Of a stretch of 64,000 bases of DNA, positions 1-13,706 are shown in pieces (positions within the stretch are counted from its first letter, which is position 1; each line of letters begins with the position of its first letter). Origin of the DNA: Torymus aiolomorphi (Eukaryota; Arthropoda; Insecta; Hymenoptera; Torymidae). The DNA is taken from assembly GCA_036365515.1 (NCBI GenBank), contig CM070877.1, forward strand, positions 53,976,475 through 54,040,474, in the 5' to 3' direction. A program made the position numbers and the translations under genes. The notes under the pieces were generated by a model. It searched no databases, was not told where the DNA came from, and saw only the letters and a program-made list of their open reading frames with translations.

Positions 1-928
1 TCTAGAAAAATTTTAACCTCAAATATCTCTGAAATTTATGAACCAATCACTTTGCCAAAAGAACTCATCCGAGAACTATCAATAATATACCTCAACAATG
101 AATTTTGAAGCGAATAAGACAATTTTACTCTGTAATAGTTGAACATACAAAACTCATTTTTTTCATTTTTCAATTTTTACGTTTTTGTTAATAACAAAAG
201 AACCGTGATAGCTAGAGAATTAATTTTTTTAGAAAATATAGGTAATTTAATTCTCTTTCGAATGCCACCTACCCCATTTAGATACATAGAGCCGTTCTCG
301 AGAAATTACGATTTAAAAAAATTGAAAAAAATTTTAACCTCAAATATCTCCGAAATTTATGGATCAATCCTTTTGCCCTAAGACCTCTCTCGATTGGTAT
401 ACAAAATCTACCCCTACAAAGAATTTCAAAGTGATTAAACCAATTTTACTATAGTTATTGAACGACAAAAAAAATCACTTTTTTTTATAAATTATATTTT
501 TTCTCAAAAAATAATGAATAAAAAAACCTAAAAATTTAGTAAGTTATAGTACTTAATATCCTTTATAACCAAAAAATATTCATGTTAATATCTTTTTTTA
601 ATTTCGAAATATAACCTATTTACAAAAAATTACGTTTTCATCAATAACTTATGACGAAATAAAGCTACCGACTTTTTTTTTTTAAATTGTAGATAATTTT
701 ATCCTACATACAGAGAATTCATGATATATAAACAATATTTGTTCTAAATATTAAAAAAATCGAAAAAAAGAATTTTGAAAATTGAAAAATGGCTATAAAA
801 AAAAAAACATTAAATTTTACAAAAATAGAATATTGACCCCAATTGTGGAAGCAAAATCTAAAAATGATCACTCTCCCGTTAAAATCGGTCGAGTAGATCA
901 TGAGATATCAGCGTATACGGACATACAC

Positions 929-963
<35 letters not shown>

Positions 964-1018
964 TCCATACGGACATTTTCTAAAAATAATGTATTTCGAT
1001 TCCAAATTTGCTAAATAA
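1..1018. repeat. Left copy of a >=1-kb dispersed repeat with internal (CA)n
   Basis: This is the same sequence, in the same orientation, as 62868-64000. Matching landmarks are a TTTTTTCATTTTTCAAT stretch, a GAGATATCAG block just before a (CA)n tract (about 936-962), and CATCCATACGGACATTTTC just after it. A sub-segment (around 10-45) recurs at about 330-370, so the unit has internal ~320-bp duplication. Short ORFs inside are conserved between copies only as DNA and show no protein features. The TE class is not recognised. The copy continues beyond the left window edge. Confidence 0.75.
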
Positions 1019-1320
1019 CATTTCTAACACATTATCTCATAAACTTTTTTTTTTACTATCACAAAGCTTCCTCTATGAGGAAGCAATTATAAGTTTTGGT
1101 TACATTTTCTTAGTGTATATATGTAGTAAAATTTATGTTGTAAAATTATGAAAATCTGTGAAAAAAATGTTAAGAAATACATGTGTCTATACTTTTGCGT
1201 TTCCCACAGTTTTCCACATTCTGTCACATTTTTAAACATTTATTATTTTCCTTAGGAGAATCATCATTTCACTCAATGTTATTATGTACATCATCGTAAT
1301 TGAAAATTGCTTTATTTCAG
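1019..1320. other. AT-rich spacer
   Basis: No ORF, palindrome or repeat is recognised here. It lies between the repeat and the transposase remnant. Confidence 0.4.
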
Positions 1321-2090
1321 GATAGTGATGAGGATATGAATGACATCGTAAAAGCAGAGAAAAATCTAATCCTGTTGACTGTTCTATCATTAAGGCATAG
1401 TATTAGGGCATTATACGAACATCCAATTGGAGACCATACACGCCATAGACTATTTTTCTGAAGATTTTCAGTTCAAATCTAAATACAGATTTTTAAAAAA
1501 TTTTAAAGAGCTAAAATATTGTACATAGAATGTTATAATTGTCATGAATGGCCTGCTAACTTAAATTTTGAAGAATCTGTCAATAGAGCAGAATGTCCAA
1601 TTTGTGAGAAAATTTACCAGAAGAACAACTTGAAGAAGAAGGCTTCTTCTTCTATTTTTTACGTTTAAAAGACCAACTTATAGAAATTATTAGTACACCA
1701 TTATTTTTATCTTTTCAAAAACAAAGTGATGAAAACGATATAATCAATGTTACAGCCTATAAAGACTTGTTAAAGAAGAACGTTATAGAAGTAAATGATA
1801 TCACCATTATGTGGAATACAGATGGGGTAGTATCTTTATTTAAGTCTTCAAACAGAGGAATCATATGAGTTTTAGTATTCATCAACGAACTGCCATACAG
1901 AGTGAGAAAAGATAACCCTCTACTTGTTAGTTTGTTTCATGGAAATACTCCTCCCATGAACATTTACTTAAAATATTTTGTAGAAGAACTTAGAGAATTA
2001 TCTCTTATAGGGGGTTCAAATCTTCTAGTTATGGCAGTGATGAAGAAATTAATATCAAGGTTCATACAATTGCTTTCTCAAAGAGAAAGC
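1321..2090 (+). pseudogene. tnp2-type (CMC/EnSpm) transposase remnant, 5' half
   Basis: Reading the + strand gives fragments of a tnp2-family DDE transposase, the cut-and-paste enzyme of CMC/EnSpm DNA transposons. The first catalytic block lies at about 1809-2030: WNTDG, then a serine-rich stretch, then INELPYRVR, then a conserved 'G..PPMN.YLK.FVEEL' region. Upstream, 1321-1460 reads as an acidic segment followed by a helical block. The frame is broken: a TGA at 1866-1868 sits where the family has Trp before the NELP block, and several stops lie between 1461 and 1680. The gene resumes at 6395 after about 4.3 kb of inserted repeats. The family is assigned from motif order. It is an old copy, much more decayed than the one at 40610. 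Confidence 0.65.
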
Positions 2091-2180
2091 TTGGTAACGG
2101 TGAAATTTTTCGACCGGGAGATTTTGATGATTTTCGATATTTCTGAGCCCCCTGAGTCGAAATATGCGTTATCTAGAAAA

Positions 2181-2291
2181 TTTATATGTGTGTGTGTGTG
2201 TGTGTGTGGGCGTGGGTGTGGGTGGGCGTGGGTGGGTCTGTGTGGGTGTGTGGGTCTGTGCGTGTGTGTGCGTGTGTGTGTGTGTTTTTTT
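2181..2291. repeat. (TG)n microsatellite, 3'-side flank of LINE
   Basis: An imperfect TG/GGGTG tract ends in an 8-9-bp T run. It abuts the 3' end of the minus-strand LINE fragment. Confidence 0.85.
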
Positions 2292-3531
<1,240 letters not shown>

Positions 3532-3599
3532 TGAATTTGTCTATTAATAATAAATATTAAAAAAATAAAAAATAAAAATATTGAAAAATCTAAATTTTT

Positions 3600-4340
3600 G
3601 TTTTTCGTCGCCGGGTTTGGATATCGGTGGGAGGTAAGCTCATTTTCTTGAAGAAATTGAAATTACCTATTAATCCATATTTTGGTCAGACCGATCGGGT
3701 AATATTAAGTAGGTTAAAAAAAAAAATAAAGAAAAATATCCAAAAATCGAAAATATTTTTTTACGGCGATCGGTTTAGATGTCGATCGCAAGTAATGATA
3801 TTTACTTAAAGGTCTTGAAATTACCTATCAATCCATACTTTTTTCGGCCCGATCGGATAATATTCGGTCAGTTAAAAAAAATAAAGAAAAATATGGAAAA
3901 ATCGAAAATATTTTTTTACGGCGTTGGGTTTAGATATCGGTCGGAATTAGTCACATTTTCTTAAAGGTCTTGAAATTTCCTATCAATCCATATTTTTGTC
4001 GGCCTAATCGGATAATATTAAATTGATTAAAAAAAATAAAGAAAAATATGAAAAAATCGAAAATATTTTTTTATGGCGTTAGGGTTAGGGGTTTAGGTAT
4101 TGGTCGGAAGTAGTCATATTTTCTTAAAGGTCTTGAAATTACCTATCTATCCATATTTTTTTCACCTGATCGGATAATATTAAGTCGGTAAAAAAATATA
4201 GAATAATATGGAAAAATCGAAAATATTTTTTTACGGCGTTGGATTTAGATGTCGGTCGCAAGTAGTCATATTTTCTTAAAGGTATTGAAATTACCTATCT
4301 ATACATATTTTTGTCCGTCCAAACGGATAATTACTTTCTC
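3600..4340. repeat. Tandem satellite, ~155-bp unit, ~4.7 copies
   Basis: Successive units share an 'ATCGAAAATATTTTTTTACG' start, a 'CTTAAAGGT.TTGAAATTACC' middle and a 'CCGATCGGATAATATTA' end. Starts fall near 3600, 3745, 3900, 4050 and 4215. One unit has a short GTTAGGGTTAGGG insertion at about 4077. The short ORFs are repeat readings, not genes. Confidence 0.85.
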
Positions 4341-5097
4341 AGCGGTTTTTTTTTTGTTAGATTTAAGTGTTAACATCATTATGCTTTTCTGTAAGAACTA
4401 ACACATTTTTAATAATCGAGTGTAATTACATTAAATATTTTTGTGTCATTGAAGTAATATTTATGTAAGTAAGCTTTTCTATCAAATTTACTTTAATTTA
4501 ATTAGATTATGCTATTAATAATGACTTTGCCTATACGAAATGAAGCTTAAAAACCATATTTAAAGTTGTGAAACAAGTAGTTATTTATTGAAACACAAGA
4601 ATTCGTACTATGGGTCAACTGCCTTTGGTTAGTTATTTATTGGAACAAACGCACTCTTCATTATTTTCACTTTTTTTATAAATTTTAGTAAGAAAATCGA
4701 ACCAATTTCCACTGTTATTCATAAACTATTGCAACTATTTATGAAATACAAAAGAAATTTTTAATTTACATGCGATTTATCCATAAAAATTCAGTATAAA
4801 GCCTCTCAGCGACCGTAACGTGTTACTTATTGATACTTTTGCCTTATATATTCTAGGGGGGGTACCCCCCCCCCTACTCGCTCCGCTCGTCAACCTCCGA
4901 CCTTCGACAAAACATTTAAGAGAAGCTTATAATTCTTCTTTTTTTTATTTAAATGTTAAAAAAGTTTCTAACGTCACCTTTGATGTACTATTATCATATG
5001 CGTTGGATTTTTATTTAAAGTGGTATCCTTCGCCAATAGCCCTGCATAACCACTTCTCCTATTAAAATATATTACAAATAATCGTTTAAGGAATAGC
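4341..5097. other. AT-rich spacer
   Basis: No gene is seen. The only notable feature is a G7/C10 block at about 4854-4874 in otherwise AT-rich DNA. Confidence 0.4.
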
Positions 5098-5101
5098 TTA
5101 A

Positions 5102-5629
5102 GGGAGTTCTCTCGATTTTGAATCAGAAAGCAGATTTTAACAAAATTTGAAGGACTGGTTAGTATAACTCTGAAAATAACTCAGTTAAATTTTTAGAACC
5201 AAAAGTTACCTAGGAAGCAAGATATTGATGTTTTCGTTTAAGTAATTTAACATGGAGTCTTATGGGAATCCATACAAATTTACGTATTTTGCAGCACATT
5301 AAAAGTTGTTTGTAATGAAAAAATTTTCATCCAAAGATAAGCATGCGACGGACAATGATTGCTCTTAAAAAGTATCATTTGGTACCTCTATGTATTAAAA
5401 AAAAATTCAGTTAATTATAATACGGTACAATTAACCTCAAAAAATGAGGCAAATGAACTTCCTTATGAAACTTGTTATTGATCATTAAGACGAATAGAAT
5501 TGTTTTGTTTGGATGTATAAAATTAGTTAACCAGTATTTGTAGGACATTCATGAACAATATTTACTTTGTAAATTAACAAATAGATCAATGGCCCTCATT
5601 TTTACTAGTTTGGTATCGAGAGAACTCCC
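5102..5629. mobile_element. Palindromic MITE with TTAA target duplication
   Basis: The 528-bp element starts GGGAGTTCTCTCGAT and ends with its inverse. TTAA lies on both sides (5098-5101 and 5630-5633), as for piggyBac-type or other TTAA-specific transposons. The interior is non-coding. Confidence 0.8.
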
Positions 5630-5633
5630 TTAA

Positions 5634-6394
5634 TGTTGAAACAAATAAAATTTAAATGATCTGAAATAACAGAATTATACTATAGATTGTAAATTTGTAT
5701 AAAAAGTTGAAAGTATTATCATATTCTGTAATAAAAATATATTTGGCTATTTAATTATAAATTTATATAAGGTTATAAATTAATACAATATTCACACTAG
5801 ATAAATCTGCGAAAAGATAATCATACCTTCTAAAATATCCATTGTTTTCAGTGCGATTATTAATAAAATGTAAGAATATAAAAAGTTCCATAAAAAGTTA
5901 AATATATTTTATATAAAATACATTTTCTGTATAATTATACAAAATTCAATACAGAATAATTATCAAAACATGCGCAAAATTCATGAGAGAATAATTATCA
6001 AAACATTCATTGTTTGTATTAATGCTAAAATTTGACAACTTCAAGTAAGAAAAATCGTAACCTCTTACGACTATCAACAGTATTTGCATTTTACAAAATA
6101 AAGTATTTTGTAATGATATTAAATAATTAAATATCAAGGTTCGATTTGTACTGGTAAGAAAACACCGAAGAAATTTTGAAAAAACGTAATTAATTTATAA
6201 ATTCAATAAATAGCATGTGATAATACCTTGAACTTTTTAATTTGCAATTTAATAATTACTAAATAACTGTTTTAAATATACTTTTCTTGATAATTTTGAA
6301 TATTAAATTTACGGAAAATCAGATATGCAGAAACAATGAAATTTTATATTAAAATATATATTTAAAAAGATTATTTGATGTAATTTATCAATTC
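5634..6394. other. AT-rich spacer inside the split transposase remnant
   Basis: Very AT-rich sequence with no recognised ORF or repeat. It is part of the material separating the two halves of the tnp2 remnant. Confidence 0.35.
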
Positions 6395-7910
6395 TCTTTG
6401 AGAAAGCATTCTGCTAAAGCAGTTAGCAGCGGTTTTTTTTCCTCTGTAGGTTCAGTAGCTAGACCAAATGTACAAAATATTAAACAGTTCAATGGCAAAT
6501 TCGAATGTTCGTATTGCTATCACAAGGGAGAAACCGTAGTCATGGCAAATGGTTTTTTAAGAATATATAGAAGAAGAAGTGGATCTCTTAGGTCTCACGA
6601 CGAGTTCAAACAACATGATATAGATACAGTCCAAAACGATCAAATCGTCAAAGGAGTTAAAGGACTATCCATCGTACTCAAGATTCCTAATTTCGATATA
6701 ATACATTTACTTCCTCCGGATTGTATGCATTGTTGCTTGTTAGGAGTGGCATGTTTATTTTCAACGGAATTGTTCAAATAAAAAAATCATGATCGAGATT
6801 GGTATCTTGGCTTGAAAAAAGACGAGTTCAACAAAAGATTGTTGTCGATCAATCCTCCAACAGAAACAAAGAGAGTACCTAGACAAATAGATAAAAATTA
6901 TAAAGTAAGTGAATGGAAAAAGTTTATATTGTATTACTCTCTTATTTGCTTAGAAAATATTCTTCCAAAAAAATATTTACAGCATTGGTTCCTTTTTGTT
7001 TACGCTATGACCATTTATTTAAAAAATAAAATCAGCGACGACGAATTCTTATTAGCTGGAAAAGATTTAAATAAATTTGTATACGATATAGAACGTTTGT
7101 ATGGGAAAGAATTTGCGAAATACAATCTTCATATGTTACTGCACTTATCAAGATATGTTAAAATGTACGGTGCTCTTTGGACCTGGTCGGTTTTCCCACC
7201 AGAACATTATAACGGTGTAATGAAACATCTTTTTCATGGCACGCAAGCGGTATCACTTCAGATTAGTAAATCTTATTCCAAATTAAGGCTTATAAAAAAT
7301 AATGCAGAAATATTTTCACATCCAGAAGTAAGCGAAGAAGGACGAAATTTATTCAAAAGTTTGATGAGTCAATGCAAAATAAAACACTGCATTGAGTACG
7401 GCGACAAATTAAGAATATTCGGCAATCCTTTACCTAATAAATTATCGTGCAATACCAAAATTATCATCGACAAGAATTAAGCGACAATACCAAAATTATC
7501 ATCGAACAAGAATTAGGCGACAATATTGAAGAAAATACTTCAACCTACTATCGATTCGTATATAAAAAGCATTATTTCATAACATTGATTATAAAAAATT
7601 TAAAAAAAGATGTAATGCAATCATGATGACTAATGATGAACAACTAGTCATTATTACGGACTTAATGGCTGTTCGAAAAATAAGGGCTGATGAAAAAACC
7701 TATATTGTCTAGAGAAAAAATTAGAATTAATTGATGAAGTCTTGTGTAAATATGAAAGAATATCTTCAAGATCATTTTCATTTATAGCAACAGAAACTCC
7801 GTGTCAAAATTTCATCCATAAAAATAACTGTATTCAAATACCATACTCTGAAAATAAAGTTTGTATTATGCCCATAGTAAATGTTTTCGAAACTGATTAA
7901 ATATCTACCA
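6395..7910 (+). pseudogene. tnp2-type transposase remnant, 3' half
   Basis: This continues the gene at 1321-2090. One frame runs from 6398 to 7480, broken only by a TAA at 6779-6781. It reads in order: 'QFNGKFECSYCYHKGE' (the zinc-ribbon-like block after the second catalytic Asp), the third catalytic block 'LLPPDCMHCCLLG' at about 6710-6745, a 'SEWKKFILYYSLICL' helix, and 'HMLLHLSRYVKMYGALWTWSVFPPEHYNG' where the family has its NxHxLxH / W..S.F..E segment. A more decayed C-terminal tail is readable to about 7900. The block order is diagnostic of the tnp2 (CMC/EnSpm) transposases. No TIRs were found for this element, so only the coding remnant is annotated. Confidence 0.7.
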
Positions 7911-9194
7911 TTAGATAATTAATAAAATGATCTTGGTTCTTTCATAATTCGACTCATTTATCAATTAAATGTATGTACTTTTTCCTCATAGTAGACGTAA
8001 CGTAATGTTCTCAACACAAGCGCAAAGCTTGAAGCTCTTCTAACGAAAACTATACTATTTTATATACTTAATGAATTAATAATTGTAAATAATAGTAGAC
8101 TTCAAGTTGTACGCAACGTAAAAAATCATGTTAAGAATAAACAAAAAATAAGTATCATCTTAAGACATTATCCTATGGCTGATGAGAATACGTATATTCA
8201 GGGTGTAAAACAAGACAAAACCTTTTGAATTATACAAAAATACAAAAATACTTACTTCATTTTTATATACTTACTGTTCGGCCTTTTCATCACACTCCTT
8301 TTCAGTATAATTGTTACCTATAATAGTTTTGAAGTGTGTATCATTTTATTCGTCAGCACTGATGACTATGATTTTATTTGATGTTTATGTTTAGATTTGA
8401 TTGCCATGTGTTATATGTGTTATTGGAAATATGAATGTGCATGTATGCATATTGTATATAATTTGTATGTTATTATAAAATTATTCATAAATTAATCTTT
8501 GTAAAAAAAAGCTTACAACACGTTCGGATTCAAATAAATACCTGCAGTGCTCATACTGTATTTTAAAAAAGTAAAAATTTGCAGTTGATTTTATGTAATG
8601 TATGTAGAAGTTCTAGAACTGTACGAAAATATTAAATTTCTTTATCCTACCAGTGAGCGTAAAGTTTGGGTGCAATATAGTACATTTTTCGGTGCGGAAA
8701 GTGTACTTGAATAAAGTGACTTTTGCGCGCTCCCTATGCTCGTGTGAAAAATATTACTTTTTGACACTCCGTGCACGATGCTCGATTTCGCATACGCTTA
8801 AATAAAAAAGCATGCGCTAAATCAAGCTTTGTACATGCCGTGTCAAAAAATACTGTTCGAGACACAAGCGAGAAAGCGACTTTAACATCGTGTAGAGCTT
8901 GCATATAATATTATATAGTTTTAGATCATTTACGCTGCTGCGCAGTAAAATGCTAATTTATAATACATAATTAATTTTCTATAGTTGAGCAGTAGTTGTA
9001 CAGTTATTCTAATATTGTAGTAATATTGTATTTCTGTAGTTTTACGGTAGTTTTACTGTCACTGAAAAAGAATTAAAATAGAAGACATTTTTCCGCAGTT
9101 GAACAGTTGGCGGCAATAGTTGACATATAGTTTAATATCACTAATCAGTTGAGTATGGTTTCTCTACAGTTTTAAAAATACTACTGATAGGCAA
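7911..9194. other. AT-rich non-coding stretch
   Basis: No gene is recognised. The segment 8690-8890 is richer in CpG than its surroundings but has no ORF or clear inverted repeat. Confidence 0.35.
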
Positions 9195-9262
9195 TAGTTT
9201 TGCCAGTAATTTTGCCAGTACTTTTGCCAGTAGTTCTGTCAGTAGTTCTTCCAGCAGTTTAT
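9195..9262. repeat. Short tandem repeat, ~14-bp unit
   Basis: Four to five imperfect copies of a TTTTGCCAGTAGTT-like unit. Confidence 0.6.
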
Positions 9263-9469
9263 TTTCGTAAGGGATAAGGTCCTATCGTTACTATCAACGC
9301 CGAATGGGAGCGCCGTTACGCGCCTTACTAAGGTCCCTTACGGAGAACCTTACTGGGCAAAACATCTAAGGCAAACTCTATTCATTTCCCGTTCGGGCTG
9401 CAGTTGATCTGTGTTACGAGTGAGAACTCGCAAATAAATAAATGGAGGACAACTCGATAAAAAATGGCA

Positions 9470-9560
9470 TGGCGTGACTTGGCGGGGAATCGAATCCCGG
9501 ACCCTTCGTTTTCGCGGCGAGTGCTCTGACCACTGAGATACCGATGACGGTGCTCGCCTT
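9470..9560 (-). repeat. tRNA-derived SINE head
   Basis: On the minus strand, a pol III box A-like run (GTATCTCAGTGGTCAGAGC, about 9543-9525) is followed by a box B match (GGATTCGATTCC, about 9497-9486). The spacing is that of a tRNA. The anticodon arm is poor and the 3' part continues into unrelated sequence down to roughly 9265, so a SINE head is more likely than a working tRNA gene. The body and tail boundary is uncertain. Confidence 0.6.
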
Positions 9561-9599
9561 TCCTAGAGTCGTCCTCATGTTGCTGCTATATGCAACCCG

Positions 9600-10714
9600 A
9601 TTAGCCTCGTTACGTTGTGCATACTATACACACCTAATAATCTGTAAAGATCCAAAATTAGTCAGACTAGTAACCATTGAATGGTGCATCTTGAAAAATA
9701 CGATTTTTATTGCACAAAATTAAATATCTCGGCAAAAAATAAAGCTAATTAAACGAGATAAAATGGAAATTGTTCGTTATTAAGAATAGCGAGTTTTGGC
9801 GTTTACTTGGCATTCGTAGATGCAATAGTTTTACTGGCAGAGCGATGTAATAAATGAATTTATTAATAACAATTGATTGCTTGGGTTTTCGAAAAAGTAC
9901 CTAAAAAATTTGTAAAATACGTACAAAAACAAATTAATCGACAGAGGATATGTAACTGGAGAAAAACTTTATGCAAAAAGTGGCTGGGCATCCGCATTTA
10001 GAGCGCAGCCTGTGTATTACACAGGTCCACAAATTTTGGTTTTCGATTGTCGTGAGCAAACGCACGTCCTCTATACATATTTTCGGTTGCTGAACTCGAA
10101 TCCTTTCAGTATTTTTACCTATCACGTCCACACTTTTACTCAATTACGAAAATGTGTTCAATTTTAGCCAAATCAACGTATCTCGGCGTGTATTTTTTTT
10201 CTTGAAATTTTGTGGTGGCAGCCCTGCACTCCCCCGTGTGTACCGCAGTGAGCATCGTCTATACATAAGGGACTCGCTATCTACTGAGAATTGGGCTCGG
10301 TGCTTTGTGTGCTCTGTAAAAAAAATCGTTGTCCGAAATCTAGCATACTCGTGATCAGGGTTCCAAATAATTAATTAAAATTTGAATTACCCGTTTAATT
10401 TAGAATTAAATTTTGAATTCTTAATTAAACGAGTTTTAATTAACAATTAAAATATTACTTTTTAATTAATGAAGACGCGTATGTTTCTTTTAGCATAAGG
10501 AAATCTGCGATATAAATTGAACACATTAGAGCGTACAAGGGGTCGAGCTCTCGAAGACGAGCTTCTCATGCGTACATTCGCATAAGTATACGAAAATTCG
10601 CAAACATATGTCAAAAGGGCTTTCTGAAATTTTCCGACTGGCCGGGCAATTTGTAAAACTCGAAAATATTATTTCGTGATTCAATAGTGAAACTAATGCT
10701 TTTGCCAAAGTGGA
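9600..10714. other. Non-coding flank of the fold-back element
   Basis: No gene is recognised. 10360-10480 is a dense run of TTAATTAA-type words. Confidence 0.35.
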
Positions 10715-10723
10715 GGCATGTAG

Positions 10724-11110
10724 AGAGGCTACCTATAAAATTATCAATCAAATAAGTTCTCAACGCAAGTAGACGGGGGATGTCAAAGCCAAGCAGAAAA
10801 GTGGAGGCACGCAGACAGGCTGCCTATAAAATCAAATAATTTCTAAACTCAAATAGGCGCACGAAGCGAGTTCCAGGTTGGAGGTGGAGGCACGCACTGA
10901 CAGTCTACAAATAAAGTTTCAATTGAATACTTTTTAAACTGAAATTGACCGATATAAGCGAGTTACACACAGGAAAGTTGGGGCACGAAGATGGGCTACC
11001 GATCACATTTTCAATAAAATAATTTCTAAACACGGAGATAGGCTAGATATAAAATTATTAATGAAATAATTTCTAAACGCAAATACTCGGAGGATGCGAG
11101 TTACACGACG
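10724..11110. repeat. Arm array A of the fold-back element
   Basis: Three to four degenerate ~90-110-bp units, each with a GGAGGCACGCAGACAGGCT-like block, an AT-rich ATAATTTCTAAAC block and an AAGCGAGTT block. The inverse lies at 13400-13706 plus 18041-18165. Confidence 0.7.
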
Positions 11111-11429
11111 TATAAATTCTTTATGATATAATCGAAAACCCAAACAAGTTTTGGGGACGAGATCAACGGTAAAGTGGGAGTACTGAGACGTGTTGGTGAT
11201 TTGAATTTAAAGTACGAGTGTTTTTCAATACTATTCCTAAACTCGCACATGAGGGAAATGAATTCAAAATAGAAATGACACGACACGACAACAGAGTGAT
11301 AACTAGATTTTTATTTAAAAATTCATGATTAAACAGTCGTGTGCTGTAAATTTGCTTACGGTGCATATTTGGGTTTCGGAAGAGTCAAATTGAAAATACT
11401 ATCGCTAGCGCGTATGTATACCTCCATTT

Positions 11430-11815
11430 TTTCCTGGGACACGCTTCCCGTGCCTACTTAAGTTTAGAAATTATTTAATTAATAATTTTATAGGTAGCCT
11501 ATCTGCGTGTCACCACTTTTCTACGTGAAACTTGCTTCATCCGCCTATTTGGATTTTAAATTCATTGATTGAAACTTTATTTGTAGACTTCAGCGTGTCT
11601 CGACTTCCTACCTGGAACTCGTTTTGCCCGCCTATTTGGATTAAGATATTCTTTTATTGATAATGTCATTGGTAACCCGTCAGCGTGCAACCGTTTTTCT
11701 GCCTTAAACTCGCTTAGCTCGCCTATTTGGGTTTAAGAAATATCTGATTGAAAACTTTATCGGTAGCTCCTCTACGGGCCACCACTTTTCTGCATGAAAC
11801 TCGCTTCCTCGTGAG
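11430..11815. repeat. Arm array B, inverted relative to array A
   Basis: The same unit as array A but in the opposite orientation (ACTCGCTT, CGCCTATTTGG and CCACTTTTCTGC blocks). The right arm keeps only a remnant, around 13010-13080. Confidence 0.65.
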
Positions 11816-13706
11816 ATTCTTTGTGTTAATGAATTTTGGAGAATCAGTGTGTTTAGCAATTTTTACTATGTACATAGCAATTTTTACTGTAAAATATAGT
11901 AATTAATTTAATATTGCAAGTATATCCCGACGTTACTATGTGTTATAGTAATTTTTACTAAATCATTTTCCTCAGTGCACACACGTTAAAAACAATAGTA
12001 TGTGCAATGCGTGCGTTCAGTTGAACATTAGTCGCACATTGTACTACTCTTTAACTGACAAGGGGGCCACCAGCGATGCGGGTCCTGAATTTGGCTAAAA
12101 CTATAGAAGGTACTCCTTTATGCCAAATAATAAGACACGTGTCTCGGTGTTTCTTTGAATGGACCTTTTGTTCCGAGACCCAAACTATTTTATGTCTAAA
12201 ACGAACAATTTTTGATAAAAATGTGGTCTCTTTCTTTGGTTATAGCTTTTTGAATATTCCGGTCATGTAAATGAACTAAAGAGTTTATAAAAAAGGCTTT
12301 AATCAGAAAAAGCTTTAATCTATGCTGTGTTCCGTTAAAAAATGTCGATTTCTTAAAAAGTTATAGGCTATCAAAAATAGAATAGAAAACGATTACAAAT
12401 TTCTTAGTTTTTCAAACATTTAACGGGTGGTATTTTAAGCTATCTTCTTACTCTATTTTTGATAGCCTATAAATTTTTAAGAATTCGAGATCATTTAACA
12501 AAATATAGCTTCAATTAAAGCTTTTTTGCCTTCTTTTATAAACTTTTAAGTCTGTTTTCATGACCGGAATATTTGAAAAGCTATAATCAAAGAAAGGGAC
12601 CCCATTTTTATCAAAAATTGTTCATTTTAGACATAAAATAGCTTGGGTCTCGAAACAAAAGGCCCATTCAAAAAAACACGGGACACGTATCTTATTATTT
12701 GGCATAAAGAAGTACCTTCTACAGTTTTAGCTTAATTCAGGACCCGCATCCCTCGTGCTCCCCTTGTCAGTTAAAGAGTAGTACATTGTGCGACTAATGC
12801 TCAACTGAACGGACGTCTTGCACATAATATTGTTTTTAACGTGTGTGCACTGAGAAAAATGATTTAACAAAAATTACTATAACACATAATAACGTCGGAA
12901 TATACTTGCAATATTAAATTAATTACTGTATTTTATAGTACAAATTGCTATGTACATAGTAAAAATTACTAAACACACCGATTCTCCAAAATACATTAAC
13001 AAAAGAACTCGCGAGGAAGTGAGATCCATGCAGAAAAGTGGCGGCATGCAGAGAAGCTACCGATAAAGATAGTATTTTCAATTAGACCCTTCGAAAACCC
13101 AAATATGCACTGGAAGCAAATTTACAGCACACGACGGTTTACTCATGAATTTTTAATTAAAAATCTAGTTACCACTCTGTCTTCGTGCCGTGTCATTTCT
13201 ATTTTGACTTCGTTTCCCTCACGTATACGGGTTCAGGAACAGTATTGAAAAGCTCTGGTACTTTAAAATCAAATCACCAACACGTCTCCGTACTCCCACT
13301 TCACCGTTGATCTCCTCCCCAAAACTTGTTTGGGTTTTGGATTATTTCATAAAGAATTTATACTTCGAGATCGCGTGCTTCCACGTTACGTCGTCTAACT
13401 CGCTTCCCCCGAGTATTTGCGTTTAAAAATTATTTCATTAATAATTTTATACCTAGCCTGTCTGCGTGTCGCCACTTTTCTATGTGAAATTAGCTTCCCC
13501 CGCCTATTCGCATTTAGAAATTATTTTATTGAAAATGTCATCGGTAGCCCATCTTCGTGCCCCAACTTTCCTGTGTGTAACTCGCTTATATCCGTCTATT
13601 TCAGTATAAAAAGTATTTAATTGAAACTTTATTTGTACACTGTCAGTGCGAGCCTTCACTTTCTGCCTGGAACTCGCTTCACCCGCCTATTTATGTTTGG
13701 GAATTG

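Noticed and set aside
4070..4100. Telomeric repeat
   Set aside because: Only two GTTAGGG copies within a satellite unit.
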